Below the pieces are notes generated by a model. It ran no database searches. It had not been told where the DNA came from and saw nothing but the letters and a program-made list of their open reading frames with translations. Positions 1 through 8,608 of a DNA stretch of 64,000 bases are shown one piece after another (position 1 is the first letter of the stretch; each line of letters opens with the position of its first letter). This DNA is from Thermoanaerobaculia bacterium (lineage in GTDB: Bacteria > Acidobacteriota > Thermoanaerobaculia > Multivoradales > Multivoraceae), in assembly GCA_022822365.1 (NCBI GenBank), contig JAJEBV010000045.1, positions 1 to 64,000 on the forward strand. The letters run 5' to 3'. Both the position numbers and the translations under genes were made by a program.

Positions 1-243
1 AACCGAACTCAAGCTGCGACGGAGTACACTCTGTCTTCACGGGTCTCGCTCCTGTGGACTGTCCAAATGCTTGACAACACTTGGATTATCCGCGGGAAGA
101 GGCCCGATCTCAAATCACCCCGTGAGATATGCGGGCTAGGATCCGACGGTCCTCCACCAGGGCCGCTCGGAGAACCAGGCACAGAACAGAGAGACAGTGT
201 CCTCCCCCGCCAGGAAGTACGACGACTCAGGGGCCTCAGCGCG
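1..243. other. no gene recognised (window edge)
   Basis: No convincing gene is seen here. Reading frames in both directions cross the stretch, but their composition is arginine- and proline-rich and resembles nothing known. The plus-strand frame that runs into the next gene could start as early as position 67. The ATG at 244 is preferred because the membrane protein's plausible sequence begins there. A TTGACA hexamer at 71-76 lacks a well-spaced -10 partner. Confidence 0.4.
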
Positions 244-984
244 ATGACGAAGGAGAAGAGGCTCGACGAGTCCAAGCCCGGGCCCAGGTTCCTCGTGCTG
301 ATGGGGCTCCTCATCGCCGGCAGCGACAGCGGCCTCCTGAGCATCGAGGCGCTACGAACCTCGCCGGTGTCGATGGTCTATGCGGTCGCTCTGGCGACGG
401 CGGCGGTTGCGACACTGGTCGCACTGCGCCCCGGTGCCCCGAGCGAGACCTCGCCCGAAGCGGAAATGCCGGGAACGGGCCCGGTCTGGCACGAGTCGAC
501 CGTGTTCACCGACCCCTGGTATCAGGTGCCCGCGATCTTCTGCGTGTTCGTCCTGTTCTCCCGGTTCGTCCTGGACCTGATGGCCACGCCGCCGATGACC
601 GGCCGAGCCGTGTGGTTCCTGGCGACGTTGGCGATCGCGATTCTCGCCGTGGCTTTCGGTCTCATCGGCGCCACCGACTCGAAGAAGCGGGCGAAGAACG
701 AGCAGGCGAGTCCACCGGGCGAAGCGGCGAACTCGGGCGAAGAGGAGTCGGTCGTCGACACCGCGCTTCGCGATCCCTGGTTCAGTGTGCCTGCCGGCTC
801 GATCGCCTTTCTGCACTTCGCCCGGGACGGCCTGGAGAAGATCGAGGAGGATCCGGACTCGCCCTGGGCCACGGTGTGGCTGCTCATGCCCGTGGCGGGC
901 CTGATACTGGGTCTGGTCACTACCGCGGTCTCCCGTGCCCGGCAGGGGCGAAAGCAGGAGCCGACGGCACTACCAGAGCCGTGA
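244..984 (+). CDS. hypothetical multi-pass membrane protein with an internal duplication
   Basis: This is a 246-residue protein of unknown function. It begins with a short charged N-terminus, followed by about six hydrophobic stretches compatible with membrane helices. The two halves carry a related motif, DPWYQVPA near residue 90 and DPWFSVPA near residue 177. Each is followed by hydrophobic helices, suggesting an internal duplication. A lysine/glutamate-rich loop (KKRAKNEQ) separates the halves. The start at 244 is chosen over the in-frame ATG at 67 because the upstream 59 codons look non-coding and AGGGGCC lies just before 244. The gene converges on the DUF885-type gene, and the two 3' ends overlap by 15 bases. 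I do not recognise the family. Confidence 0.6.
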   Translation: MTKEKRLDESKPGPRFLVLMGLLIAGSDSGLLSIEALRTSPVSMVYAVALATAAVATLVALRPGAPSETSPEAEMPGTGPVWHESTVFTDPWYQVPAIFCVFVLFSRFVLDLMATPPMTGRAVWFLATLAIAILAVAFGLIGATDSKKRAKNEQASPPGEAANSGEEESVVDTALRDPWFSVPAGSIAFLHFARDGLEKIEEDPDSPWATVWLLMPVAGLILGLVTTAVSRARQGRKQEPTALPEP

Positions 985-2679
985 GACCTCGTCCTCGTAC
1001 CCGGTCATCTCCCACCGAATGAGCGACCAGGGGATCTGGCCCGCCGCGTAGACCTCGTCCAGGAACTCCCGCAGGACGAAGTCGTCGCCGAGTTGATTGG
1101 CGCGGTCCCGCATCAGCTTCATGAACTGGACTTTCCCCAGGACCATGAGCATGTGGTGCCCCACGCCGCGAAGAGTCGTGTCCAGCTCGAACCAGAGATG
1201 GTGGCTGCCCTCGAGCAACTCGCCATGCGGCGCGTTGTCGATGCAGAACTGCGTCGCCTCTTCCAGACTCCAGTCGCCGCTGTGCATGTAGATGTCGGAG
1301 AGTGCGCGCACGGTACGGAAAGCCGCCTGTTCATAAGTGACTTCCCTGCCGTGGGGATTCCGCCCGTCCAGGTAGCCCGCATGCATCAGCAGTTCCTCGA
1401 AGGCAAACGCCAACCCCTCGTCGCGAGCCGTCGAGATCTTGTACGGCCGCTCTCCGCCGCGGATCGGGTGATCGTCCCGCTCCGCCCTGAGCATGTCGAA
1501 GTGGTGGCCGACCAGCTCATGCGTGTTCTCCATCACCGCTTCCCGGTGGGAGAAATTGAAGAAATAGTCGTGCGTCTCGGGCCAGGGATCCTCCAGGGAG
1601 TACCCTTTTCCGTAGAGCCGCGAGTCGAAGTAGTCATCCGGCACGAGGAAGTCATGCACGGTGAAGATCTCCTCGTCACGGAGGAAGTTCATGACGTGAT
1701 CGACGGCTTCCTCGATGCCTTCCCGGTACTCGATCTGTGACCCGACCGGCACGAGCGGTGGAACATCGCGATTGCGGTGCTCCTCCAGTCGCTGGAAGGT
1801 GATCACGCGGTTGTCTTCCAGTTCAACGATCGTCCGGATCTCCTCCCAGGTGTAGGGAAACAGATAGACGTTCCTGAGCAGCCAGTTGTAGTTCTCCCGG
1901 CCCACACCCGTGGTGCCCGTCATCCGATGTTCGTTGGACCGTATCCAGTCCTCATAACCGTCGATAACCGTCAGCGCCGACTCGACGTCGGCCACGAGCT
2001 CAGGATGATGAACCCTCAGGCCCTCCGCGAGCGATTCGTAGGACGATCTCGTGTCTCCAATGGAGAGAACCGCCAGCGTGGCCAGGTCGGCGGCGATCAG
2101 CGAGAAGTCCTCGAGGTTCTCCTTCGCCTGCTGCACCACATCGGATACGGATCCGAGCCTGGATTGCAGAGCCGCGACCTCGTTCCCCTGCAGCGGTGGC
2201 TCGGCTCCCCAGGCGAACGTGGCGATCACGTCGTTGTAGAAGCCGGGATCCCGGGACCACGGGCTGAGAACCCGGTGCTGGAACTCGTAGCCGTTCATCT
2301 CCGCCCGGACAAGCTGGTAGTCAACCTGTTGCGGGATCGGCCAGCCCGTCGGATCGATCGCCTCCAAGCCATCCTGAAACGTCCTCAGTTCGCCGTACTT
2401 CTCCGCCATGGCCGCGGCGGAGAAGTCGGGCGTAGTGTCCAGGTCCGACAGGAACCAGCCGCTCTGCGAGTAGGACTGGATGTTGCCGGAGCCGCCCTGC
2501 TGGAACGAACGAAACTCGTCGAAGAGAGTGACGAGATCCGCGTAGTCGGTACTTGTGGCGGCCTGAGTCGCGTCGGCTTCGGCCTGATCGTTTCCCGGTT
2601 CGTTCGACAGCAAGCGGTACAGGCCGAAGCCGGCGAGTACCACCGCCAGTACGACGACGAGGCTGCGGGTGCCGCGCAT
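970..2679 (-). CDS. DUF885-family membrane-anchored, peptidase-like protein
   Basis: This 569-residue protein has an N-terminal hydrophobic segment (about residues 6-24), so it is probably membrane-anchored or exported. The rest is mainly helical. The best family markers are THELVGHH (386-393) and EGLAFAFEEL (421-430). They match the positions of the HE-x-x-GHH and EGWA-type motifs of DUF885 proteins, a group thought to be zinc-dependent peptidases related to M3/M32 folds. The two histidines plus a downstream glutamate would be the metal ligands. The substrate is unknown. It sits alone on the minus strand between a convergent membrane protein and a REP-like element. The ATG at 2679 begins a clean signal-anchor sequence, which supports the start. 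Confidence 0.75.
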   Translation of the reverse strand: MRGTRSLVVVLAVVLAGFGLYRLLSNEPGNDQAEADATQAATSTDYADLVTLFDEFRSFQQGGSGNIQSYSQSGWFLSDLDTTPDFSAAAMAEKYGELRTFQDGLEAIDPTGWPIPQQVDYQLVRAEMNGYEFQHRVLSPWSRDPGFYNDVIATFAWGAEPPLQGNEVAALQSRLGSVSDVVQQAKENLEDFSLIAADLATLAVLSIGDTRSSYESLAEGLRVHHPELVADVESALTVIDGYEDWIRSNEHRMTGTTGVGRENYNWLLRNVYLFPYTWEEIRTIVELEDNRVITFQRLEEHRNRDVPPLVPVGSQIEYREGIEEAVDHVMNFLRDEEIFTVHDFLVPDDYFDSRLYGKGYSLEDPWPETHDYFFNFSHREAVMENTHELVGHHFDMLRAERDDHPIRGGERPYKISTARDEGLAFAFEELLMHAGYLDGRNPHGREVTYEQAAFRTVRALSDIYMHSGDWSLEEATQFCIDNAPHGELLEGSHHLWFELDTTLRGVGHHMLMVLGKVQFMKLMRDRANQLGDDFVLREFLDEVYAAGQIPWSLIRWEMTGYEDEVSRLW

Positions 2680-2725
2680 TGGAGTTTAGGAGTCTATACC
2701 GGCCCCTGAGGCTGTTCGGCCGGAT

Positions 2726-2750
2726 GCCGGCCAGAAGGCCGGCGCACCCA
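2726..2750 (-). repeat. REP-like palindromic element, copy A (short form)
   Basis: Read on the minus strand, this is TGGGTGCGC overlapping the hairpin GCCGGCCTTCTGGCCGGC. The same hairpin occurs at 49187-49230 inside a large coding sequence. The GC-rich hairpin lies in the 87-bp gap downstream of the beta-propeller gene and could also act in 3'-end formation or mRNA stability there. Confidence 0.7.
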
Positions 2751-2766
2751 GTGGCAGAGGACCGCG

Positions 2767-4095
2767 CTACTCGGCCAGCAACGATGCGCGGACGATCTCC
2801 CGGTCGTTGCGGTGCACGATGTGACCGTTCGCGTAGGCGGGATGCACCCAGAGGAGCTTGCCCAGTTCCCGACGGATGCGGACGCTGCGGGTGGTCGGTT
2901 CGAGCAGGTGGGTCCGGTCGATCTCCTGGTAGCCGTCGCGGCTCAGGCGGGCGATCATCAGCTCGCCGCGGTCGTTGCTGATGAAGTAACGGTCGCCGTT
3001 CCGGACCAGGAAGGCGGTGGCGATGCGGGCGTCCTCGCTCGGTTCGAAGGTCGCCCAGACCTCCCTGCCGGTGGCGCGGTCGATGGCGCGCAGCGCCCCC
3101 TGGCCGCCGATGCCGTAGATCATGTCGCCGTCGAAGACGGGCGTGGAGTTGAAGGCGTGGAGGCCGTCGAGGTCCTCCTTGCTCGAGCTCTTGCCTTTCC
3201 AGACGATCCGGGCCTCGGGCTTGCCGGCTGACGCCGCGGCGACCTCGATCAACGTTGAGCCGTGCGACGCGGACGACACGAGGAGCTGGTTGCCGTCCTG
3301 GATCGGCGTCGCGATCGTCTGCCCGTACTCCACCTCGTAGGGGAACCGCCAGAACACCTCGCCGCCATCCGGGTCGAGCCCGGCGATGCCCTTCGGATGC
3401 CAGATGACGAGATGCCGCCGGCCGCCAAGCTCGTAGATGACCGGCGGGTTGTAGCCCGGTTCGTTGCCTACCTCCATCGAGCGCCAGAGCTCGTCGCCGG
3501 TCCCCCGGTCGAACGCCACGACCATGGCGTCGGGTTCGCCGCCGACCAGGGTGATGATCTGCCGGCCGTCGACGAGTGGCGCGCCGACGAAACCCCAGGC
3601 CTGAACCGGCGCTTCGTAGTCCGCCACCAGGTCGTGCCGCCACAGGACACGGCCATCCTCGACCGAGAGCGCCGCCAGATAGCCCGCCGAGCCGAGCACG
3701 TAGACGCGGTCGCCGTCGACCGTCGGCGTGGCCCGCGGACCGTTCGAGTAGGCAGGCATGAGGCCGGCCAGGTCCGTCTCCCAGGCGTGCTCCCAGAGCT
3801 GCTTGCCGGTCGCCTCGTCGAGCACGAGCAAGCGTTCCCGGCCGCGGTTCCCGGGCAGCCGTTCGAAGTCGGTCGCGAACACGCGGCCGGCTGCCACTGC
3901 CGGGCCGCCGTAGCCCGCGCCGATCGGCACGCGCCAGGCGAAGCGGAGGCCGCCTTCGGGGAAGCGCTCGAGGATGCCGGCCTCGTGCCAGACGCCGCGG
4001 CGTTCGTCGCCCCGCCATTGCGGCCAGTCGTCGGCGTGGGCCGGGTATGACGCGAAGGCAATCACCAATGCCACCGCGAGCGTTGCCGGTTTCAT
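2767..4095 (-). CDS. secreted PQQ-type beta-propeller (quinoprotein-like) repeat protein
   Basis: This 442-residue protein has a clear signal peptide (KPATLAVALVIAFASYPAHA) followed by DDWPQWRG, the hallmark N-terminal motif of PQQ-like outer-membrane/periplasmic beta-propellers. Repeats of the form G-x-x-x-A-x-D-x-x-T-G-x-x-x-W recur through the chain, for example LDEATGKQLWEH, FDRGTGDELWRS and IDRATGREVWAT. These are the blade motifs of PQQ_2/YVTN-like propellers. The cysteines of cytochrome-fused dehydrogenases are absent, so it may be a binding or scaffold protein rather than an alcohol dehydrogenase. The start at 4095 is chosen because it begins the signal peptide; ATGs at 4107 and 4170 are also in frame. 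It is divergent from the small lipoprotein gene, with 73 bp between them. Confidence 0.85.
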   Translation of the reverse strand: MKPATLAVALVIAFASYPAHADDWPQWRGDERRGVWHEAGILERFPEGGLRFAWRVPIGAGYGGPAVAAGRVFATDFERLPGNRGRERLLVLDEATGKQLWEHAWETDLAGLMPAYSNGPRATPTVDGDRVYVLGSAGYLAALSVEDGRVLWRHDLVADYEAPVQAWGFVGAPLVDGRQIITLVGGEPDAMVVAFDRGTGDELWRSMEVGNEPGYNPPVIYELGGRRHLVIWHPKGIAGLDPDGGEVFWRFPYEVEYGQTIATPIQDGNQLLVSSASHGSTLIEVAAASAGKPEARIVWKGKSSSKEDLDGLHAFNSTPVFDGDMIYGIGGQGALRAIDRATGREVWATFEPSEDARIATAFLVRNGDRYFISNDRGELMIARLSRDGYQEIDRTHLLEPTTRSVRIRRELGKLLWVHPAYANGHIVHRNDREIVRASLLAE

Positions 4096-4168
4096 GGCGT
4101 GAAGCATAGCCGTGGGTGCACCCAGTTGCTGTCGCCGACACGTCAAGTGCGGTAGTTTGTGCGCCGCC

Positions 4169-4564
4169 ATGCGCCGCGTGCTTCTACCGCTGATCGTCGC
4201 CGCACTGGCGCCCGTCTCGTGCGGCTCTCCGCCTCACGTCAGCGCCGACCTCGTCTACCGGCACAGCCTGGACTTCCCGTCGCCGCAGCGGCTGCGCCAG
4301 GGGTGGACCAGGGTCTGGGTCGGCCGGGAGCTGGAACGGGTGGATACGCTCATCCATCGCATCGTCGTGATTCCAGAGTTCGCGGGCGACCTGATGATCA
4401 TGCCCGGTCGTCAACGGGAGCGCATGGTGGCGGAGATCGCCTGCCCGCCGTCAGACCATCCGGTCTGGGAGGAACTGACCCGCGGCCAGGACATCGAGAT
4501 CGACCTGGAAACGGCGGACCGCGGCTGGTTCACGACCGTGTCGTGCCGCGGCGGGCTGGGGTAG
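4169..4564 (+). CDS. small putative lipoprotein
   Basis: This 131-residue protein starts MRRVLLPLIVAALAPVSCGS, a type II signal peptide with a lipobox-like APVSC. Cys18 would be the lipidated residue. The mature part is small and mixed in charge, with two further cysteines (IACPPS and VSCRG) that might form a disulphide. I do not recognise the family. The start at 4169 is chosen because it gives a proper signal peptide; an in-frame ATG at 4112 would add 19 unlikely residues. The gene is divergent from the beta-propeller gene and ends 8 bp before the convergent arfB. Confidence 0.65.
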   Translation: MRRVLLPLIVAALAPVSCGSPPHVSADLVYRHSLDFPSPQRLRQGWTRVWVGRELERVDTLIHRIVVIPEFAGDLMIMPGRQRERMVAEIACPPSDHPVWEELTRGQDIEIDLETADRGWFTTVSCRGGLG

Positions 4565-4572
4565 CCGACCTC

Positions 4573-4995
4573 CTAGTCTTCCGGGCCGACCGGACCGCGG
4601 CGCCTCTTCGTCTCGCCGCGCCGGCGCTTGTCCTGAAGCCGCCTTTCCCTTGCGCCGGCAGAGGGCCGCGTGGGGCGGCGCGGCCGCGGCTCCTCACGAG
4701 CCTCTTCGATCATCGCTCCGAGCCGTGCGAGCGCCTCGGCCCGGTTGCGGGCCTGGGTGCGGTGGGTAGCGGCGGAGACGACGATCTCGCCAGCCACAGT
4801 GAGGCGTTTTCCCGCCAGGCGTTCCAGGCGCTCGCGCAACGGGCCCTCGATGCCCGCCGCGTCGAGGTCGAGGCGGCACTGTGCCGCGGTTGCCACCTTG
4901 TTCACGTTCTGGCCGCCGGGGCCGGAAGAGCGAACGAACTTGAAGGTCAGGGCGTGCTCGGGGATGGCCAGGCCGCCGATGTCGATGGGGGCCAT
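4573..4995 (-). CDS. arfB: peptidyl-tRNA hydrolase ArfB (ribosome rescue)
   Basis: This 140-residue protein has the release-factor catalytic loop SSGPGGQNVNKV (residues 23-34). The GGQ triggers peptidyl-tRNA hydrolysis. The tail is basic (RERRLQDKRRRGETKRRRG), as in ArfB/YaeJ, where it enters the empty mRNA channel of stalled ribosomes. The length fits ArfB (about 140 aa), and there is no stop-codon-reading domain. The family acts in the cytosol on non-stop ribosomes. The ATG at 4995 overlaps the stop of the upstream ABC permease (ATGA), making it the last gene of a translationally coupled chain. Confidence 0.9.
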   Translation of the reverse strand: MAPIDIGGLAIPEHALTFKFVRSSGPGGQNVNKVATAAQCRLDLDAAGIEGPLRERLERLAGKRLTVAGEIVVSAATHRTQARNRAEALARLGAMIEEAREEPRPRRPTRPSAGARERRLQDKRRRGETKRRRGPVGPED

Positions 4996-5845
4996 CAGTC
5001 CTCGGTGTACCGGATCTCCATGCGGCGGATGATCAGGGCGGTCGCCGCGAGCACGACGGCCGCGAAGGCGAGCAGGCCGAGGACGGAGACGGCCGGCGGC
5101 GGCGGTTCGACGACCACGGCGAACGGCCCGTCGGAAAGCGGCACCGGCAGCAGGCCCTTCAGGTAGTGGATCACGCTGAGCTTCTTGAGCGCCGGCGGCA
5201 GCAGGAAGTGCAGCATCTCCCAGACGTACAGGGCGCCGGCCGGGATGATCGGGTTCCGGAACACCATGCCGACCAGCGTGAACAGCGAGCCGTAGCCGAT
5301 GCAGGCGAGCAAAGTGACCCCCAGGTAGGCCACCAGATGGCGGCCGCCCGGGCCGGCGGTCAGGTCCTCGACCGCTCCCGAGAAACCGACAGGCAGATAG
5401 ATCAGCATGTAGCTGAACACGGTGCTGGCCATGAACAGCACCGCCACGGCGGCGACCGCGGCCGCGTACTTCGCCGCCACGACGACTTCGCGGCGAAGCG
5501 GCGTCAGCAGCAAATAGTGCAGGCTGCGCTCCAGAATCTCGCCCCGGAACAGGTTGAAGAAAACGTACAGGCAGCCGAAGAAGAGGATCGCGCCGAGGAA
5601 GACCGTCTCGAAGATCGTCTCGTAGACGATCCGGTTGCCGAAGCGTTCCAGCACCGTCTGGCCGCCGATCGGTATCGAGCCGACCAGGAGGACGATCCCC
5701 ACGGGAATCGCCGACGCCACCCCCAGGATCACCGCCCTGCGGGTCAGGAGCAGCCGGCGCAGCTCCAGCCGCACGAGTCCGCCGACCTGCCGGGCCAGCA
5801 GCGTCCAGTCGATGCGCGAAGGCGTCGCCGTCTCCTGGGCCACCG

Positions 5846-5849
<4 letters not shown>
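4995..5849 (-). CDS. ABC transporter permease (ABC-2 type)
   Basis: This 284-residue integral membrane protein has about six hydrophobic segments, including [20 protein letters not shown] and [19 protein letters not shown]. Its first transmembrane segment and soluble loop are typical of ABC-2 export permeases. It starts with GTG at 5849, overlapping the stop of the ATPase gene upstream (GTGA). Its own stop overlaps the arfB start. With the adjacent ATPase it probably forms one export complex. The substrate cannot be read from the sequence. Confidence 0.85.
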
Positions 5850-6798
<949 letters not shown>

Positions 6799-6802
<4 letters not shown>

Positions 6803-7671
6803 TTGACGACCTCGAAGGCGCGCACGCGCCGGTAGAGCAGGGCCGCCGACAACGACGCCAGCGCGGCCGCCGCCAGCCAGGCGGCCGCCTCCGGCATCTG
6901 GACGGTCCCTTGTGTGCCGAAGACGGAGGCGGAGAGCGCGTCCGTCACGTCGAACGCCACGACCAGGCTGCCCAGCCAGGAGTCGTAGAACTCCTTGTAG
7001 AACGAGCCGAAGGCCGTGCCCGTCAGGATCGCGCCCATGAACACGATCCGGGCCCAGGGCTTCCACTTCACCCAGGCCGCGATCGCCAGCATCGGCAGCG
7101 ACATGCAGAGAAGCCAGACGACCGACACGACGACCATCGACGGCGCGATCCTCCAGTGCTCCAGCAACCACTCGCGTCCGCCGAGTGACGCCTGGATCGC
7201 GAACAGGAGCAGCCCAGGCGCCCAGGTGATCGCCGAGACCAGGACGCCGAGTACGACGAGCTTGCCGAGCACGTAGTCGGTCCGCGTCAGCGGCCGCGAG
7301 AGATAGAGCGGCATCGCCCGGTTGCGCAGGTCGGCCGAGACCAGCGACGGCCCGACGACGAGCACGACGATGAACGCCAGGTTCAACTGGACGCGCAGGA
7401 ACAGGTTCTGGAAGAACCAGGTGTTGACCTGGACGAACTCGAGCAGGTCGGCCGAATCGAGGTTGATCAGGGTCAGCGCCTCCGCGTTGTAGCGCAGGTA
7501 CATCGCGCCGAGCAGCACCAGCGGCCAGGCGAAACAGAACGCGAAGAAGGCCAGGAACAGCCGCGACGCGAAGACGTCGCGCAGGCCGTAGCGGCTGATG
7601 ACGAGGAACCGGCTCCGCGCCGGCATCAGCGGACCGTCGTAGCCCTTGTAGCCGTGGTCATAGACGGCCAT
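6799..7671 (-). CDS. ABC transporter permease (ABC-2 type)
   Basis: This 290-residue membrane protein has about six transmembrane segments. Between the first two lies a soluble loop that ends in the conserved-looking stretch [20 protein letters not shown]. That motif is common in ABC-2 permeases of the NosY/CcmB-like group (DLRxRxxxLYLSRPLxR). The gene overlaps the upstream ATPase gene by 14 bp and the downstream one by 4 bp, so it is part of two ATPase/permease pairs made from one mRNA. Confidence 0.85.
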
Positions 7672-8608
7672 CGTCGCCCTCCATCGCCTGGAGGAAGATG
7701 TCCTCCAGCGAAGTGCGCTTGTAGTCCAGACGACGAATCGTCACGTCCTGCTCGATCGCCGAGGCATAGATGTGGCGCACCTCGACGCCCGGCGGCAGCA
7801 CGGCCTTGATCCGGCGGCGGTTGACCACGGCGACCTCGCAACCGAGCCCCTCGATCGCGGCCCGGAAGCCGCTCCCCGCGCCCTCGCGTTCCGCGGCGAG
7901 GTCGAGTTCGAGGAACCGGCGGTTGGCGCGGCGCTCATCGGCGAGGTTGCAGTAGGTGGCGATCCGCCCCCGGTTCAGGACCAGCACTTCCTCGCAGCAC
8001 TCCTCGACATCCCGGAGCAGGTGCGACGAGACGACGATCCGCGCCTTGCCCGAGTCCCGGATCTCCCGGATCAGCCGCAGCATGCGGAGGCGGGCCGGCG
8101 GGTCGAGGCCGTTCGTCGGCTCGTCGAGGAACAGGAGGCTCGGGCCGTGGGCGATCGCCTGCGCCAGCTTCAGCAACTGCTTCATGCCCAGCGAGTAGGT
8201 CTCCACGTTGCGGTAGCGCGCCTCGCCCAGGCCGACGTAGAAGAAGACCTCGTGGGCGCGTTCCAGCGCGGCCTCGGGCGGCAGCCCGGAGACTTCCGCC
8301 ATCAGTCGCACGAAGCGGACGCCGGAGATGCCGGCGATGAAGGCGTCCCGCTCCGGCATGTAGCCGACCCGGCGGCGCAGTTCCCGGCCCTGGGCCGTGA
8401 TGTCCATGCCGAACAGGCGGGCGGTTCCCGCGGTGGGCTTGTAGAAGCCGAGCAGGGTGTTCAGCAGCGTCGTCTTGCCGGCGCCGTTGGGCCCCAGAAG
8501 GCCGATCGCGCGGCCCGAGAAGGCGCCGCGCAGATCGTCGAGCACCTGGTGCCGGCCGAAGCGAACCCCGAGACCGTCGAGGTCGATGACCGGCGGCGCC
8601 TCACTCAT
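7658..8608 (-). CDS. ABC transporter ATP-binding protein
   Basis: This protein of about 316 residues has a Walker A ([11 protein letters not shown]), a signature ([12 protein letters not shown]), a Walker B ([13 protein letters not shown]) and the switch histidine in VVSSHLL. A C-terminal extension typical of export ABC proteins follows. The ATG at 8608 overlaps the stop of the upstream FecR gene by one base (TGATG); a TTG one codon earlier is also possible. It is the partner of the permease at 6799-7671. Confidence 0.9.
   Translation of the reverse strand: MSEAPPVIDLDGLGVRFGRHQVLDDLRGAFSGRAIGLLGPNGAGKTTLLNTLLGFYKPTAGTARLFGMDITAQGRELRRRVGYMPERDAFIAGISGVRFVRLMAEVSGLPPEAALERAHEVFFYVGLGEARYRNVETYSLGMKQLLKLAQAIAHGPSLLFLDEPTNGLDPPARLRMLRLIREIRDSGKARIVVSSHLLRDVEECCEEVLVLNRGRIATYCNLADERRANRRFLELDLAAEREGAGSGFRAAIEGLGCEVAVVNRRRIKAVLPPGVEVRHIYASAIEQDVTIRRLDYKRTSLEDIFLQAMEGDDGRL

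Noticed and set aside
71..91. TTGACA at 71-76 as a promoter for the first membrane-protein gene
   Set aside because: No -10 hexamer is found 16-18 bases downstream; the nearest TTATCC is only 9 bases away.
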